From positions 434,001-498,000 of the forward strand of contig NZ_SOMG01000030.1 in NCBI RefSeq assembly GCF_004402045.1: 64,000 bases of DNA, given 5' to 3'. Of the stretch, positions 8,984 to 17,463 are shown piece after piece (within the stretch, counting starts at the first letter, position 1; every line of letters begins with the position of its first letter). A program made the translations under genes and the position numbers. This DNA comes from Lelliottia nimipressuralis (lineage in GTDB: Bacteria; Pseudomonadota; Gammaproteobacteria; Enterobacterales; Enterobacteriaceae). Below the pieces are notes generated by a model, which saw only the letters and a list, made by a program, of their open reading frames with translations, had not been told where the DNA came from and ran no database searches.

Positions 8984-9310
8984 ATGCTTAAAACGACGCT
9001 GCTTTTTTTTGCCACCGCGCTATGCGAAATCATCGGCTGCTTCCTGCCCTGGCTCTGGCTGAAGAAGGGGGGAAGCGTATTGCTGCTGATCCCGGCGGGT
9101 GTCGCGCTGGCCCTGTTTGTCTGGCTGTTAACGCTGCATCCGGCGGCCAGTGGGCGCGTTTACGCGGCTTACGGTGGCGTCTATGTTTGTACTGCGCTGC
9201 TGTGGTTACGCGTGGTGGACGGCGTCAAACTCAGCGCGTACGACTGGGCCGGCGCGCTGATTGCCCTGTGCGGTATGCTGATTATTGTGGCGGGATGGGG
9301 GCGGGCCTGA
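8984..9310 (+). CDS. ynfA: UPF0060 family small membrane protein YnfA
   Basis: A 108-residue inner-membrane protein with four helices, of the drug/metabolite transporter superfamily and related in design to small multidrug resistance proteins. Nearly the same as E. coli YnfA along its length ([58 protein letters not shown]). Conserved Glu in ALCEIIG. Transport role is suggested for the family, substrate not settled. Monocistronic; a short gap separates it from rspA, which has its own upstream operator motif. Confidence 0.92.
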   Translation: MLKTTLLFFATALCEIIGCFLPWLWLKKGGSVLLLIPAGVALALFVWLLTLHPAASGRVYAAYGGVYVCTALLWLRVVDGVKLSAYDWAGALIALCGMLIIVAGWGRA

Positions 9311-9359
9311 CCCCCCGGATTTTGTGATCGTTAGCTGATTTTATGATCATTATACTTGT

Positions 9360-9378
9360 ATGGTAGTAGGGTTGATGG
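9360..9378. promoter_or_regulatory. Candidate RspR operator upstream of rspA
   Basis: ATGGTAGTAGGGTTGATGG, 44-62 bases before the rspA ATG. The first nine bases recur upstream of rspR, and AGTAGGGTTGATGG recurs with one mismatch upstream of ydfI. Assignment to RspR is inference from this co-occurrence. Confidence 0.5.
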
Positions 9379-9421
9379 GTAAATTTCCAGCATCACAACG
9401 AACGATGTAAGGAAAGGAATT

Positions 9422-10636
9422 ATGAAGATTGTCGCGGCTGACGTGTTTGTTACTTGCCCGGGGCGGAACTTTGTCACCCTTAAAATTACCACCGATGAAG
9501 GGATTGTCGGGCTTGGCGATGCCACGCTGAACGGACGCGAACTCTCGGTTGCTTCTTATCTGAAAGATCACCTTTGCCCTCAACTGATTGGCCGCGATGC
9601 GCACCGCATCGAAGATATCTGGCAGTTTTTCTATAAAGGTGCCTACTGGCGTCGCGGACCGGTCACCATGTCGGCCATCTCCGCCGTGGATATGGCGCTG
9701 TGGGACATCAAAGCCAAAGCCGCCAACATGCCGCTCTACCAGCTGCTGGGCGGTGCCTCCCGTGAAGGGGTGATGGTCTATTGCCACACCACCGGTCACA
9801 CCATCGACGATGTGCTGGAAGATTACGCCCGTCATAAAGAGATGGGCTTTAAGGCGATCCGCGTGCAGTGCGGCGTGCCGGGCATGAAAACCACCTACGG
9901 AATGGCCAAAGGCAAAGGGCTGGCCTACGAGCCTGCGACAAAAGGCGACTGGCCGGAAGAGCAGCTCTGGTCTACAGAAAAATACCTCGATTTCACACCG
10001 AAGCTGTTCGACGCGGTGCGCAGTCAATTCGGCTTCAATGAACATCTTCTGCACGACATGCACCATCGCCTGACGCCGATTGAAGCGGCGCGTTTCGGCA
10101 AGAGCATCGAAGATTTCCGCATGTTCTGGATGGAAGACCCGACGCCTGCGGAAAACCAGGCGTGCTTCCGTCTTATCCGCCAGCATACCGTCACGCCGAT
10201 TGCGGTGGGCGAAGTGTTTAACAGCATCTGGGACTGCAAGCAGCTCATTGAAGAGCAGCTTATCGACTATATCCGCACCACCATTACCCATGCGGGCGGC
10301 ATCACCGGGATGCGTCGCATCGCAGACTTCGCTTCGCTCTACCAGGTGCGTACCGGTTCACACGGCCCGTCAGATCTGTCGCCTGTGTGCCACGCGGCCG
10401 CGCTGCATTTCGACCTGTGGGTGCCGAACTTTGGCGTGCAGGAATATATGGGCTATTCCGAACAAATGCTTGAAGTCTTCCCGCACAGCTGGCGGTTTGA
10501 TAACGGCTATATGCATCCGGGCGATAAGCCGGGTCTGGGCATTGAGTTTGATGAAAAACTGGCAGCGAAGTATCCGTACGATCCTGCCTATCTGCCGGTG
10601 GCCCGTCTTGAAGACGGCACGCTGTGGAACTGGTAA
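9422..10636 (+). CDS. rspA: RspA, enolase-superfamily D-mannonate dehydratase-like protein
   Basis: A 404-residue enolase-superfamily protein of the same length as E. coli RspA. The metal ligands are visible as HDMHH (Asp), [11 protein letters not shown] (Glu) and GEVFNSIWD (Glu), with HGPSDLSP near the C-terminal end of the barrel. Members dehydrate D-mannonate or related sugar acids, with low activity reported for RspA; the name comes from the starvation-sensing phenotype on overexpression. AGGAAAGGAATT precedes the ATG. First gene of rspA-rspB-ydfJ, 14 bases before rspB; the block reads like a sugar-acid uptake and oxidation pathway under RspR. Confidence 0.95.
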   Translation: MKIVAADVFVTCPGRNFVTLKITTDEGIVGLGDATLNGRELSVASYLKDHLCPQLIGRDAHRIEDIWQFFYKGAYWRRGPVTMSAISAVDMALWDIKAKAANMPLYQLLGGASREGVMVYCHTTGHTIDDVLEDYARHKEMGFKAIRVQCGVPGMKTTYGMAKGKGLAYEPATKGDWPEEQLWSTEKYLDFTPKLFDAVRSQFGFNEHLLHDMHHRLTPIEAARFGKSIEDFRMFWMEDPTPAENQACFRLIRQHTVTPIAVGEVFNSIWDCKQLIEEQLIDYIRTTITHAGGITGMRRIADFASLYQVRTGSHGPSDLSPVCHAAALHFDLWVPNFGVQEYMGYSEQMLEVFPHSWRFDNGYMHPGDKPGLGIEFDEKLAAKYPYDPAYLPVARLEDGTLWNW

Positions 10637-10650
10637 ACGAGGAGCGAACG

Positions 10651-11670
10651 ATGAAAAGCGTAGTGATTCAACAGCCGAACCAGCTGGTCATTGAAGAGCG
10701 ACCACTCCCGCTGCCGGGCGCGGGTGAAGTGCGCGTCAAGGTTAAACTGGCCGGAATTTGCGGTTCAGACAGCCACATCTACCGCGGGCATAACCCGTTT
10801 GCGAAGTATCCACGCGTCATCGGCCATGAGTTTTTTGGCGTGATTGATGCCGTGGGTGAGGGCGTCGACAGCGCGCGTCTGGGACAGCGCGTTTCGGTCG
10901 ATCCGGTGATCAGCTGCGGGCACTGCTACCCTTGCTCCGTCGGTAAGCCTAACGTTTGCACCTCGCTGGTGGTGCTGGGTGTTCACCGTGACGGCGGTTT
11001 CAGCGAATATGCGGCAGTGCCCGCTAAAAATGCCTGGCCCATCCCGGACGCGATCCCGGATAAACACGCCGTTATGGTTGAACCCTTCACCATTGCCGCC
11101 AACGTGACGGGGCAGGCCAGTCCTGTTGAACAGGACGTTGCGCTGATTTACGGCGCGGGCCCGATGGGGCTGGTCACCGTGCAGGCGCTGAAAGGCGTCT
11201 ATAAGGTGAAGCAGGTTATCGTAGTTGACCGCATCGATGAACGCCTGAAAATGGCTCAGCGCAGCGGTGCGGACTGGGTGTTGAATAACGGCGAGCAGTC
11301 GTTGCAGGCCGCGCTGGACGAAAAAGGCATCAAACCGACGTTAATCATTGATGCCGCCTGCCATCCGACAATTTTGCAGGAGGCGGTAACCCTGGCTTCT
11401 CCGGCGGCGCGCATCGTGCTGATGGGCTTCTCCAGCGAGCCGAGCCAGGTCGTTCAGCAGGGCATCACCGGCAAAGAGCTGTCGATATTCTCCTCGCGCC
11501 TGAATGCCAATAAATTCCCGGTCGTGATCGACTGGCTGGAAAAGGGGCTGATCGACCCGGAAAAACTGATCACCCATACCTTTGACTATCACCACGTTAC
11601 AGACGCCATCGAACTGTTTGAGAAAGACCAGCGGCAGTGCTGCAAAGTGTTACTCACGTTCGGCCAATAA
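10651..11670 (+). CDS. rspB: RspB, zinc-dependent medium-chain dehydrogenase
   Basis: A 339-residue medium-chain dehydrogenase/reductase, as long as E. coli RspB. Catalytic zinc ligands appear in GICGSD, the GHEFFG box and the later Glu; the structural zinc motif is CGHCYPCSVGKPNVC (about residues 90-104). The Rossmann nucleotide motif is YGAGPMGLV. Likely oxidises a sugar acid or polyol linked to the RspA/YdfI pathway, using NAD(P). The start at 10651 follows GAGGAGCG; an in-frame upstream Met at 10624 overlaps rspA and is unlikely. Confidence 0.93.
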   Translation: MKSVVIQQPNQLVIEERPLPLPGAGEVRVKVKLAGICGSDSHIYRGHNPFAKYPRVIGHEFFGVIDAVGEGVDSARLGQRVSVDPVISCGHCYPCSVGKPNVCTSLVVLGVHRDGGFSEYAAVPAKNAWPIPDAIPDKHAVMVEPFTIAANVTGQASPVEQDVALIYGAGPMGLVTVQALKGVYKVKQVIVVDRIDERLKMAQRSGADWVLNNGEQSLQAALDEKGIKPTLIIDAACHPTILQEAVTLASPAARIVLMGFSSEPSQVVQQGITGKELSIFSSRLNANKFPVVIDWLEKGLIDPEKLITHTFDYHHVTDAIELFEKDQRQCCKVLLTFGQ

Positions 11671-11743
11671 TCATATAAGCGGTTAAGAGCCTGCGCAGAC
11701 AGGCTCTATGTGGTACGCATCTTACCTTTTAGAGATAGCCATT

Positions 11744-13111
11744 ATGACGCAAGCACAACCTCAAAGAACCACCTCCGATCTGGTGAAAGCCGCCGTTTCC
11801 GGCTGGCTGGGAACCGCCCTGGAGTTTATGGACTTTCAGCTTTACTCCCTGGGGGCCGCCCTGGTCTTCCATGAGATCTTCTTCCCGGAACAGTCTGCCG
11901 CGATGGCGCTGATCCTGGCGATGGGAACCTACGGCGCAGGCTATATTGCGCGCATCGTCGGGGCCTTTATCTTCGGACGAATGGGCGACAGCATTGGCCG
12001 TAAGAAGGTGCTGTTTATCACCATCACCATGATGGGGATCTGCACCACGCTGATTGGCGTCCTGCCGACCTATGCGCAAATCGGTATTTTTGCCCCCGTT
12101 CTGCTGGTGACGCTGCGTATTATTCAGGGGCTGGGTGCCGGGGCCGAGATCTCCGGGGCCGGGACCATGCTGGCGGAGTACGCGCCGAAAGGTAAACGCG
12201 GAATCATCTCCTCGCTGGTGGCGATGGGCACTAACTGCGGGACGCTGAGCGCAACGGCGATCTGGGCGGTGATGTTCTTTGCCCTCGACCGTGAAGAGCT
12301 GATTGCCTGGGGCTGGCGCGTGCCGTTCCTGGCAAGCGTGGTGGTGATGATCTTTGCCATCTGGCTGCGTATGAACCTGAAAGAGAGCCCGGTCTTTGAG
12401 AAAGTGAACGATGCACAAACCGTGCATCCGGACACCTCACTGGGTTCAATGGTAAAAAGTAAATCCTTCTGGCTGGCGACCGGCCTGCGGTTTGGTCAGG
12501 CGGGTAACTCGGGTCTGATTCAGACCTTCCTCGCCGGGTATCTGGTCCAGACGCTGCTGTTCGATAAAGCCATCCCTACCGACGCGCTGATGATCAGCTC
12601 CATTCTCGGGTTTATCTCCATCCCGCTGTTGGGCTGGCTTTCCGATAAAGTCGGACGCCGTCTGCCTTACATTATCCTCAATATCTCCGCCATTCTTCTC
12701 GCGTACCCGATGCTGTCGATTATCGTCGATAAGAGCTATGCGCCGGGGACGATCATGCTCTCTATCATCGTTATTCATAACTTCGCCGTGCTGGGGCTGT
12801 TTGCCCTGGAAAATATCACCATGGCCGAGATGTTTGGTTCGCGAAATCGCTTTACCCGCATGGCTATCTCAAAAGAGGCGGGCGGTCTGGTGGCTGTGGG
12901 CTTTGGTCCGGTGCTGGCGGGGATCTTCTGCAATATGACCGGCTCCTGGTGGCCGATTGTTGTCATGCTGGTTGCCTACTCCATGATTGGGCTGATCTCT
13001 GCGATCCTGATGCCAGAGGTGCGGGACCGTGATTTGAGCGCAGCGGAAGACGCAGCGGAGAACGCCCCAAAAGAGCCTGCGGCCTATGGCGCTGTCTCCT
13101 CGCGACGCTAA
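11744..13111 (+). CDS. ydfJ: MFS transporter YdfJ, full length
   Basis: A 455-residue major facilitator of the metabolite:H+ symporter (ShiA/ProP-like) family, with 12 hydrophobic segments and the GRMGDSIGRKK loop motif (about residue 80). It should import the substrate used by RspA/RspB/YdfI. In E. coli K-12 the ydfJ reading frame is known to be shortened at the Qin prophage junction; here the N-terminal segment (LVKAAVSGWLGTALEFMDFQL) is intact. The start at 11744 is preferred to an upstream in-frame one at 11708. It follows rspB by 73 bases and is probably cotranscribed. Confidence 0.92.
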   Translation: MTQAQPQRTTSDLVKAAVSGWLGTALEFMDFQLYSLGAALVFHEIFFPEQSAAMALILAMGTYGAGYIARIVGAFIFGRMGDSIGRKKVLFITITMMGICTTLIGVLPTYAQIGIFAPVLLVTLRIIQGLGAGAEISGAGTMLAEYAPKGKRGIISSLVAMGTNCGTLSATAIWAVMFFALDREELIAWGWRVPFLASVVVMIFAIWLRMNLKESPVFEKVNDAQTVHPDTSLGSMVKSKSFWLATGLRFGQAGNSGLIQTFLAGYLVQTLLFDKAIPTDALMISSILGFISIPLLGWLSDKVGRRLPYIILNISAILLAYPMLSIIVDKSYAPGTIMLSIIVIHNFAVLGLFALENITMAEMFGSRNRFTRMAISKEAGGLVAVGFGPVLAGIFCNMTGSWWPIVVMLVAYSMIGLISAILMPEVRDRDLSAAEDAAENAPKEPAAYGAVSSRR

Positions 13112-13208
13112 TGGTTTATAGCTTGCGTGACTTGTCACACAACTTTATCTTTATGTCACACCACATGACCAAAAGTTAACATAAATCAAAATCTCAAACG
13201 GCAGTATC

Positions 13209-13222
13209 AGTATGGTTGATGG
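13209..13222. promoter_or_regulatory. Candidate RspR operator upstream of ydfI
   Basis: AGTATGGTTGATGG, identical at 13 of 14 positions to the site before rspA (9365-9378). It is about 110 bases upstream of the ydfI ATG, in the 220 bp gap after ydfJ. Confidence 0.45.
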
Positions 13223-13331
13223 CAGATATTTTTTACTCCAGCTGCCATTCTAGTTGGTGTAGTCAGCAGGCGCTGCCGCTTAAGATAAGAGCGGCAGCGA
13301 ACCACAGCTTTCTAATTGATGAGTCTTAATC

Positions 13332-14795
13332 ATGGAAAACACGTTATTACAGGCCAGGGCGACGCTGCCTCAGTACGATCGTAACAGCCTTAAAGCACGC
13401 ATTGTTCATTTAGGGTTTGGCGCATTTCACCGCGCACATCAGGCGGTGTATGCCGACATTCTCGCGGCTGAGCAGGGCAGCGACTGGGGCTACTGTGAGG
13501 TTAACCTGATTGGCGGCGAGCAGCAGATTGCCGATCTTAACGCGCAGGATAAACTCTATACCGTGGCGGAAATGTCCGCCGATGCGTGGACATCCCGCGT
13601 GGTTGGCGTGGTCAAAAAGGCGCTGCATGCGCAGGTTGACGGGCTTGAGACCGTGCTGGCCGCGATGTGCGAACCGCAGGTGGCGATTGTCTCGCTGACT
13701 ATCACCGAGAAAGGGTACTGCCACTCCCCGGCAACCGGGCAACTGATGCTCGATCACCCGTTTATTGTTGCCGACCTGCAAAACCCGCACCAGCCAAAAT
13801 CCGCGCCGGGCGTGGTCGTGGAAGCGCTGGCGCGACGCAAAGCGGCTGGCCTGCCTGCGTTTAGCGTAATGTCCTGCGACAACATGCCGGAGAACGGCCA
13901 CGTGATGCGCAATGTGACCTGCGCTTACGCCCGCGCGGTAGACGGTGAGCTGGCGGACTGGATCGAAGCCCACGTTACCTTCCCGTCAACCATGGTGGAT
14001 CGCATCGTGCCCGCAGTTACTCCCGATACGCTGGATAAAATCGAACAGCTGACCGGCGTGCGCGATCCCGCAGCGGTGGCCTGCGAACCGTTCCGCCAGT
14101 GGGTGATCGAAGATAACTTTGTCGCAGGGCGCCCCGAATGGGAAAAAGCCGGCGCCGAGCTGGTGTCAGACGTCATTCCGTTTGAAGAGATGAAGCTGCG
14201 CATGCTCAACGGCAGCCACTCATTCCTGGCGTACCTGGGCTATCTGGCGGGGTATCAGCATATCAACGAGTGTATGGAAGATGAGCACTACCGCGTCGCC
14301 GCTCACGCTCTGATGCTTAACGAGCAGGCACCAACCTTAAAAGTGAAAGGCGTCGATTTAGCACGCTATGCCGAACTCCTGATTGCCCGCTACAGCAACC
14401 CGGCCCTGCGCCACCGTACCTGGCAAATCGCGATGGACGGCAGCCAGAAGCTCCCGCAGCGTATGCTGGATTCCGTACGATGGCACCTGGTGCATCAGAA
14501 ACCTTTCCCGCTGCTGGCGCTGGGTGTGGCAGGGTGGATGCGCTATGTCGGCGGCGTGGATGAGCAGGGTAACGCCATTGACGTGAGCGATCCGCAGCTG
14601 GCGGTGATTCAGGCGGCGGTGAAGGGAAGCGCGGAAGGGGAAAGTCGGGTCAACGCACTGCTCGGCATCGAGGCCATCTTTGGCAAAGAGTTACCGCGGG
14701 AAGCGAAATTTGTTGATGCGGTGATGAAGGCGTACCAGATGTTACTGCAAAAGGGCGCAAAAGCGACCGTGGCTCATTACGTGTCTCAACGGTAA
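13332..14795 (+). CDS. ydfI: YdfI, D-mannonate/mannitol dehydrogenase-family oxidoreductase
   Basis: A 487-residue long-chain polyol dehydrogenase of the mannitol dehydrogenase/UxuB family (E. coli YdfI is 486). The N-terminal Rossmann motif is [13 protein letters not shown] (about residues 26-38). The C-terminal domain holds the conserved Lys/Asn catalytic region ([20 protein letters not shown]). It should oxidise a hexonate or polyol with NAD. It is on the same strand as rspA-rspB-ydfJ but has its own 220 bp upstream region with a copy of the shared operator motif. Convergent with ydfZ across a strong hairpin. Confidence 0.92.
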   Translation: MENTLLQARATLPQYDRNSLKARIVHLGFGAFHRAHQAVYADILAAEQGSDWGYCEVNLIGGEQQIADLNAQDKLYTVAEMSADAWTSRVVGVVKKALHAQVDGLETVLAAMCEPQVAIVSLTITEKGYCHSPATGQLMLDHPFIVADLQNPHQPKSAPGVVVEALARRKAAGLPAFSVMSCDNMPENGHVMRNVTCAYARAVDGELADWIEAHVTFPSTMVDRIVPAVTPDTLDKIEQLTGVRDPAAVACEPFRQWVIEDNFVAGRPEWEKAGAELVSDVIPFEEMKLRMLNGSHSFLAYLGYLAGYQHINECMEDEHYRVAAHALMLNEQAPTLKVKGVDLARYAELLIARYSNPALRHRTWQIAMDGSQKLPQRMLDSVRWHLVHQKPFPLLALGVAGWMRYVGGVDEQGNAIDVSDPQLAVIQAAVKGSAEGESRVNALLGIEAIFGKELPREAKFVDAVMKAYQMLLQKGAKATVAHYVSQR

Positions 14796-14801
14796 TTCAG
14801 C

Positions 14802-14827
14802 ACATGCCGCCGTTTGCGGCGGCATGT
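14802..14827. terminator. Bidirectional hairpin between ydfI and ydfZ
   Basis: Perfect 10 bp arms ACATGCCGCC / GGCGGCATGT around a short loop, between two convergent genes. No long T-run on either strand, so termination efficiency is uncertain. Confidence 0.6.
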
Positions 14828-14838
14828 CTGCGCACGGC

Positions 14839-15042
14839 TTAGTGCATACCCAGGCGAATCAGCTCGATCGGTTCGAACTTACCTTCGCATCCTTCCACTT
14901 CAACCGTTTTACTACGACGCACCTGCTCGGCACTGAGGCCGTCGCTGTGGATCGCTTTAATCACGCCGAACTGGTTTGTGCCGCTAATCATGACGCGGCT
15001 GCCAGTGGTGATTGCATTGCGGTTACGGTCGTATGTCATCAT
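14839..15042 (-). CDS. ydfZ: YdfZ, small putative selenium-binding protein
   Basis: A 67-residue cytoplasmic protein matching E. coli YdfZ in length and pattern ([39 protein letters not shown]), with one conserved Cys in EGCEGK. E. coli YdfZ has been reported to bind selenium and is strongly induced by FNR without oxygen. Here AGAGGAG precedes the ATG, and an FNR-like box is centred about 100 bases upstream with a plausible -10 (TTATAT) at the class II distance. Convergent with ydfI. Confidence 0.92.
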   Translation of the reverse strand: MMTYDRNRNAITTGSRVMISGTNQFGVIKAIHSDGLSAEQVRRSKTVEVEGCEGKFEPIELIRLGMH

Positions 15043-15135
15043 GGTATTTTCTCCTCTCTAACCTGTTCGTTACGGCGCTATTTCAGGTGTGCCGTTCACG
15101 GGGCATATAAATACGCTTGTCCGCGCTTCATGTTT

Positions 15136-15149
15136 TTGTTTTTGATCAA
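15136..15149. promoter_or_regulatory. FNR box between ydfZ and the UspG-like gene
   Basis: TTGTT-TTTG-ATCAA, 9 of 10 matches to TTGAT-N4-ATCAA. Centre at 15142.5; a class II FNR promoter reading toward ydfZ would start near 15101, and TTATAT (minus strand, 15110-15105) sits about ten bases upstream of that. The site could also serve the divergent usp gene. Confidence 0.6.
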
Positions 15150-15329
15150 ACTCACACTTTTTTCTTTATTGTGTCTGGCGCTGACGGTTCACGACGGTAA
15201 TTTACAAACCCGACAGTTATTTTCTTTAATTCATAGTTTCGACAGGGAAGCGTTGAGGATTGGTTTATATTCCTGATGTCATGCTGGGTTCAGGAAATAA
15301 CCCTTTCATCGGAATAAGGAGTCAGGCTT

Positions 15330-15761
15330 ATGTATAAGAAGATTTTGATGCCTGTTGATGTGTTTGAAATGGATTTGAGCGACAAAGCGGTGCGCCACGC
15401 GGCCAATCTGGCGAAGGCAGAGGGCGCGTCGATTACCCTGGTCAATATTCTGCCTGCCAGCAGTCGGTCTCTGCTGCGGGGATTCAATGCCGATATTAAA
15501 AAGTTTGAAGAGTATATGACCGCAGAGTCCGGGAAGAAAATGAACGAGCTTAAAAGGCTGTTCGATATCTCCCCTGAAAATATTCACAGCATGGTTCGCT
15601 TTGGCAACGTCCGCGATGAAATCATCAAGCTCAGCAAAGAGGGGGAATATGACGTCATTGTCATCGGGTCAAAAAATCCGAGCATCACTACGCATCTGCT
15701 GGGTTCAAATGCCGAAACAATCCTGCGCTACGCCACTATTCCGGTGTTAGTCGTTCGCTAA
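15330..15761 (+). CDS. Universal stress protein, UspG/UspF class
   Basis: A 143-residue universal stress protein with an N-terminal KKILMPVDVFEMDLSDKAVRHA beta strand-loop and the C-terminal nucleotide-binding motif G-S-(9)-G-S-N (IGSKNPSITTHLLGSNAETIL), the pattern of ATP-binding, dimerising Usp proteins. It resembles E. coli UspG most (MPVDVFEMxLSDKAVRHA) but sits in the place where UspF-class genes occur, so the symbol is left blank. AAGGAG is ten bases before the ATG. An upstream FNR box could give anaerobic induction. Confidence 0.88.
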   Translation: MYKKILMPVDVFEMDLSDKAVRHAANLAKAEGASITLVNILPASSRSLLRGFNADIKKFEEYMTAESGKKMNELKRLFDISPENIHSMVRFGNVRDEIIKLSKEGEYDVIVIGSKNPSITTHLLGSNAETILRYATIPVLVVR

Positions 15762-15767
15762 CCCTGT

Positions 15768-15791
15768 CGCCGCGCCCGAAAGGGGGCGGCG
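15768..15791. terminator. Bidirectional hairpin between the usp gene and rspR
   Basis: Arms CGCCGC / GCGGCG with additional CCC/GGG pairing around GAAA, located seven bases after the usp stop and six before the rspR stop (convergent). No long T-run. Confidence 0.55.
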
Positions 15792-15796
15792 TAATA

Positions 15797-16483
15797 TTAC
15801 TCTTCGCTAAACCACTCGCTATTTTCCTGACGAATAAGCTGCACGGACTCGCTAATTTCCTGCAGGTGCAGCGTCATCGCTTTTTCCACGCCGTCCTGGT
15901 CACGCTTTTCAAGCGCGCTGAAAATATCATGATGCTGTCGGAGCAACATTTCCGGCGGGGAGACGTGATCGAGACTCATGTAACGCACGCGGTCGATGGT
16001 GGCCTTGATGTTTTCGATGGTGTCCCAGGCCAGCTGGCAATCCGCAATTTGCGCCAGTTTCTGGTGGAACTCATCATCAAGCTGGAAGAAGTCATTGAGC
16101 TGCTTGCGGTCAATCGCAATACGCTGCTGATGCAGGTTCTGCTCCAGCAGGTAGCACTGGTTGTCGTTGATGAGCGTTGCAGCACGGCGCGCCACCGCGC
16201 ATTCAATGGCCTGGCGAACAAAACATCCGTTACGTACCTGAGAAAGTGAAATTTTATTCACATAGCTGCCGCGCTGCGGGCGGATTTGAATCAGACCATT
16301 TTCCGCAAGCTTAATAAACGCTTCACGCACCGGCTGACGGGATACATCAAAACGCACGGACACTTCTTTTTCAGAAAGCGGTGTTCCCGGCGGGATCAGG
16401 CAATGGACAATATCACGTCGCAAAATGCGATAGATTTGCTGGTTTACGGGCTGGGTGGGATTAAGTTGCGATTCAGCGGCCAT
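15797..16483 (-). CDS. rspR: RspR, GntR-family (FCD) regulator
   Basis: A 228-residue DNA-binding protein equal in length and very close in sequence to E. coli RspR (YdfH). The winged helix is at residues 15-75 ([33 protein letters not shown] region, [15 protein letters not shown]) and an all-helical FCD effector domain follows. RspR represses rspA in E. coli. A motif (ATGGTAGTATG) 30-42 bases upstream of its own ATG resembles motifs before rspA and ydfI, suggesting autoregulation. The effector is probably a sugar acid of the RspA/RspB/YdfI pathway. Confidence 0.93.
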   Translation of the reverse strand: MAAESQLNPTQPVNQQIYRILRRDIVHCLIPPGTPLSEKEVSVRFDVSRQPVREAFIKLAENGLIQIRPQRGSYVNKISLSQVRNGCFVRQAIECAVARRAATLINDNQCYLLEQNLHQQRIAIDRKQLNDFFQLDDEFHQKLAQIADCQLAWDTIENIKATIDRVRYMSLDHVSPPEMLLRQHHDIFSALEKRDQDGVEKAMTLHLQEISESVQLIRQENSEWFSEE

Positions 16484-16512
16484 GAGTTGTCATTTCTCAG
16501 AGAGTTAGCCTG

Positions 16513-16525
16513 AACATACTACCAT
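16513..16525 (-). promoter_or_regulatory. Candidate RspR autoregulatory operator
   Basis: On the minus strand ATGGTAGTATGTT. ATGGTAGTA is identical to the start of the rspA site at 9360. It lies within the expected promoter of rspR. Confidence 0.4.
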
Positions 16526-16546
16526 TCTTTTATGACCCGAAACAGA

Positions 16547-16564
16547 CCCGGCCCGCAGGCCGGG
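16547..16564 (-). terminator. Hairpin downstream of ydfG
   Basis: Perfect 7 bp arms CCCGGCC / GGCCGGG around CGCA, ten bases after the ydfG stop on the minus strand; followed by TCTGTTT. Confidence 0.5.
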
Positions 16565-16574
16565 AAGGGCACAT

Positions 16575-17321
16575 TTAGCCACGATGGACGCTAAGTCCGC
16601 CAAAACTCTGGCTGACTGGCATCATTTCTACGGTATTGATGTTGACGTGCTTTGGCAGCGTCGCCACCCACCAGACCGTTTCGGTGACATCTTCCGGCGT
16701 CAGCGCGTTCGCATTTTCGTAGGTCTTGCCCGCTTTTGCGTCATCGCCTTTGAAGCGGACGTTGGAAAATTCAGTGCCACCCACCAGGCCCGGCTCGATA
16801 TCGGTGACGCGAATGGCAGTGCCGTGCAGATCGGTACGCAGGTTAAGGCTAAACTGGCGCACAAATGCTTTCGTTGCGCCATAAACGTTGCCGCCCGCGT
16901 AAGGCCAGCTCCCGGCGGTGGAGCCGATATTGATAATGTGGCCGCGGTTGCGCTCGACCATGCCCGGCAGGACCGCGCGGGTCATATAGACCAGCCCTTT
17001 GTTGTTGGTGTCGATCATATTTTCCCAGTCTTCCACGCTGGCTTTATGGGCGGGCTCCATGCCCAGCGCCAGACCGGCATTGTTGACCAGCACGTCGATG
17101 GCGCGCCACTCGGCGGGCAGATTGGCAATCATCTCTTCAATGGCCGCGCGGTTACGCACATCCAGCTGCGCGGTCAGGATGCTGTCGCCTAATTCGTCTT
17201 TGAGCTCCTGCAGACGTTCCTGACGGCGACCGGTCGCAATAACCTTATGCCCGTTGGCGACGAAGCGACGCGTGATGCTTTCACCAAAACCTGCCGTTGC
17301 CCCGGTAACTAAAATAATCAT
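16575..17321 (-). CDS. ydfG: YdfG, NADP-dependent 3-hydroxy acid dehydrogenase
   Basis: A 248-residue classical short-chain dehydrogenase, close to E. coli YdfG, which oxidises L-allo-threonine, serine and 3-hydroxypropionate and reduces malonic semialdehyde. The cofactor motif is TGATAGFGESI (residues 7-17); the catalytic set is Ser in NIGSTAGSWP and YGATK. The start at 17321 (MIILVTGATAG) matches the family; an upstream Met adds five residues. It is separated from rspR by a hairpin. Confidence 0.94.
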   Translation of the reverse strand: MIILVTGATAGFGESITRRFVANGHKVIATGRRQERLQELKDELGDSILTAQLDVRNRAAIEEMIANLPAEWRAIDVLVNNAGLALGMEPAHKASVEDWENMIDTNNKGLVYMTRAVLPGMVERNRGHIINIGSTAGSWPYAGGNVYGATKAFVRQFSLNLRTDLHGTAIRVTDIEPGLVGGTEFSNVRFKGDDAKAGKTYENANALTPEDVTETVWWVATLPKHVNINTVEMMPVSQSFGGLSVHRG

Positions 17322-17463
17322 CTCACTGTTCCTCAACGCTTTTTGTGTTGTACTAACATAGCACGGCCGCAGAGGGTGCGTTAAGGCAACATTTGTATGA
17401 CAGCATTGCAGGGGATGGCGGCCTGGCCTACTCTGGGAGAATACCCGTACTCAGGAGTGAAAG

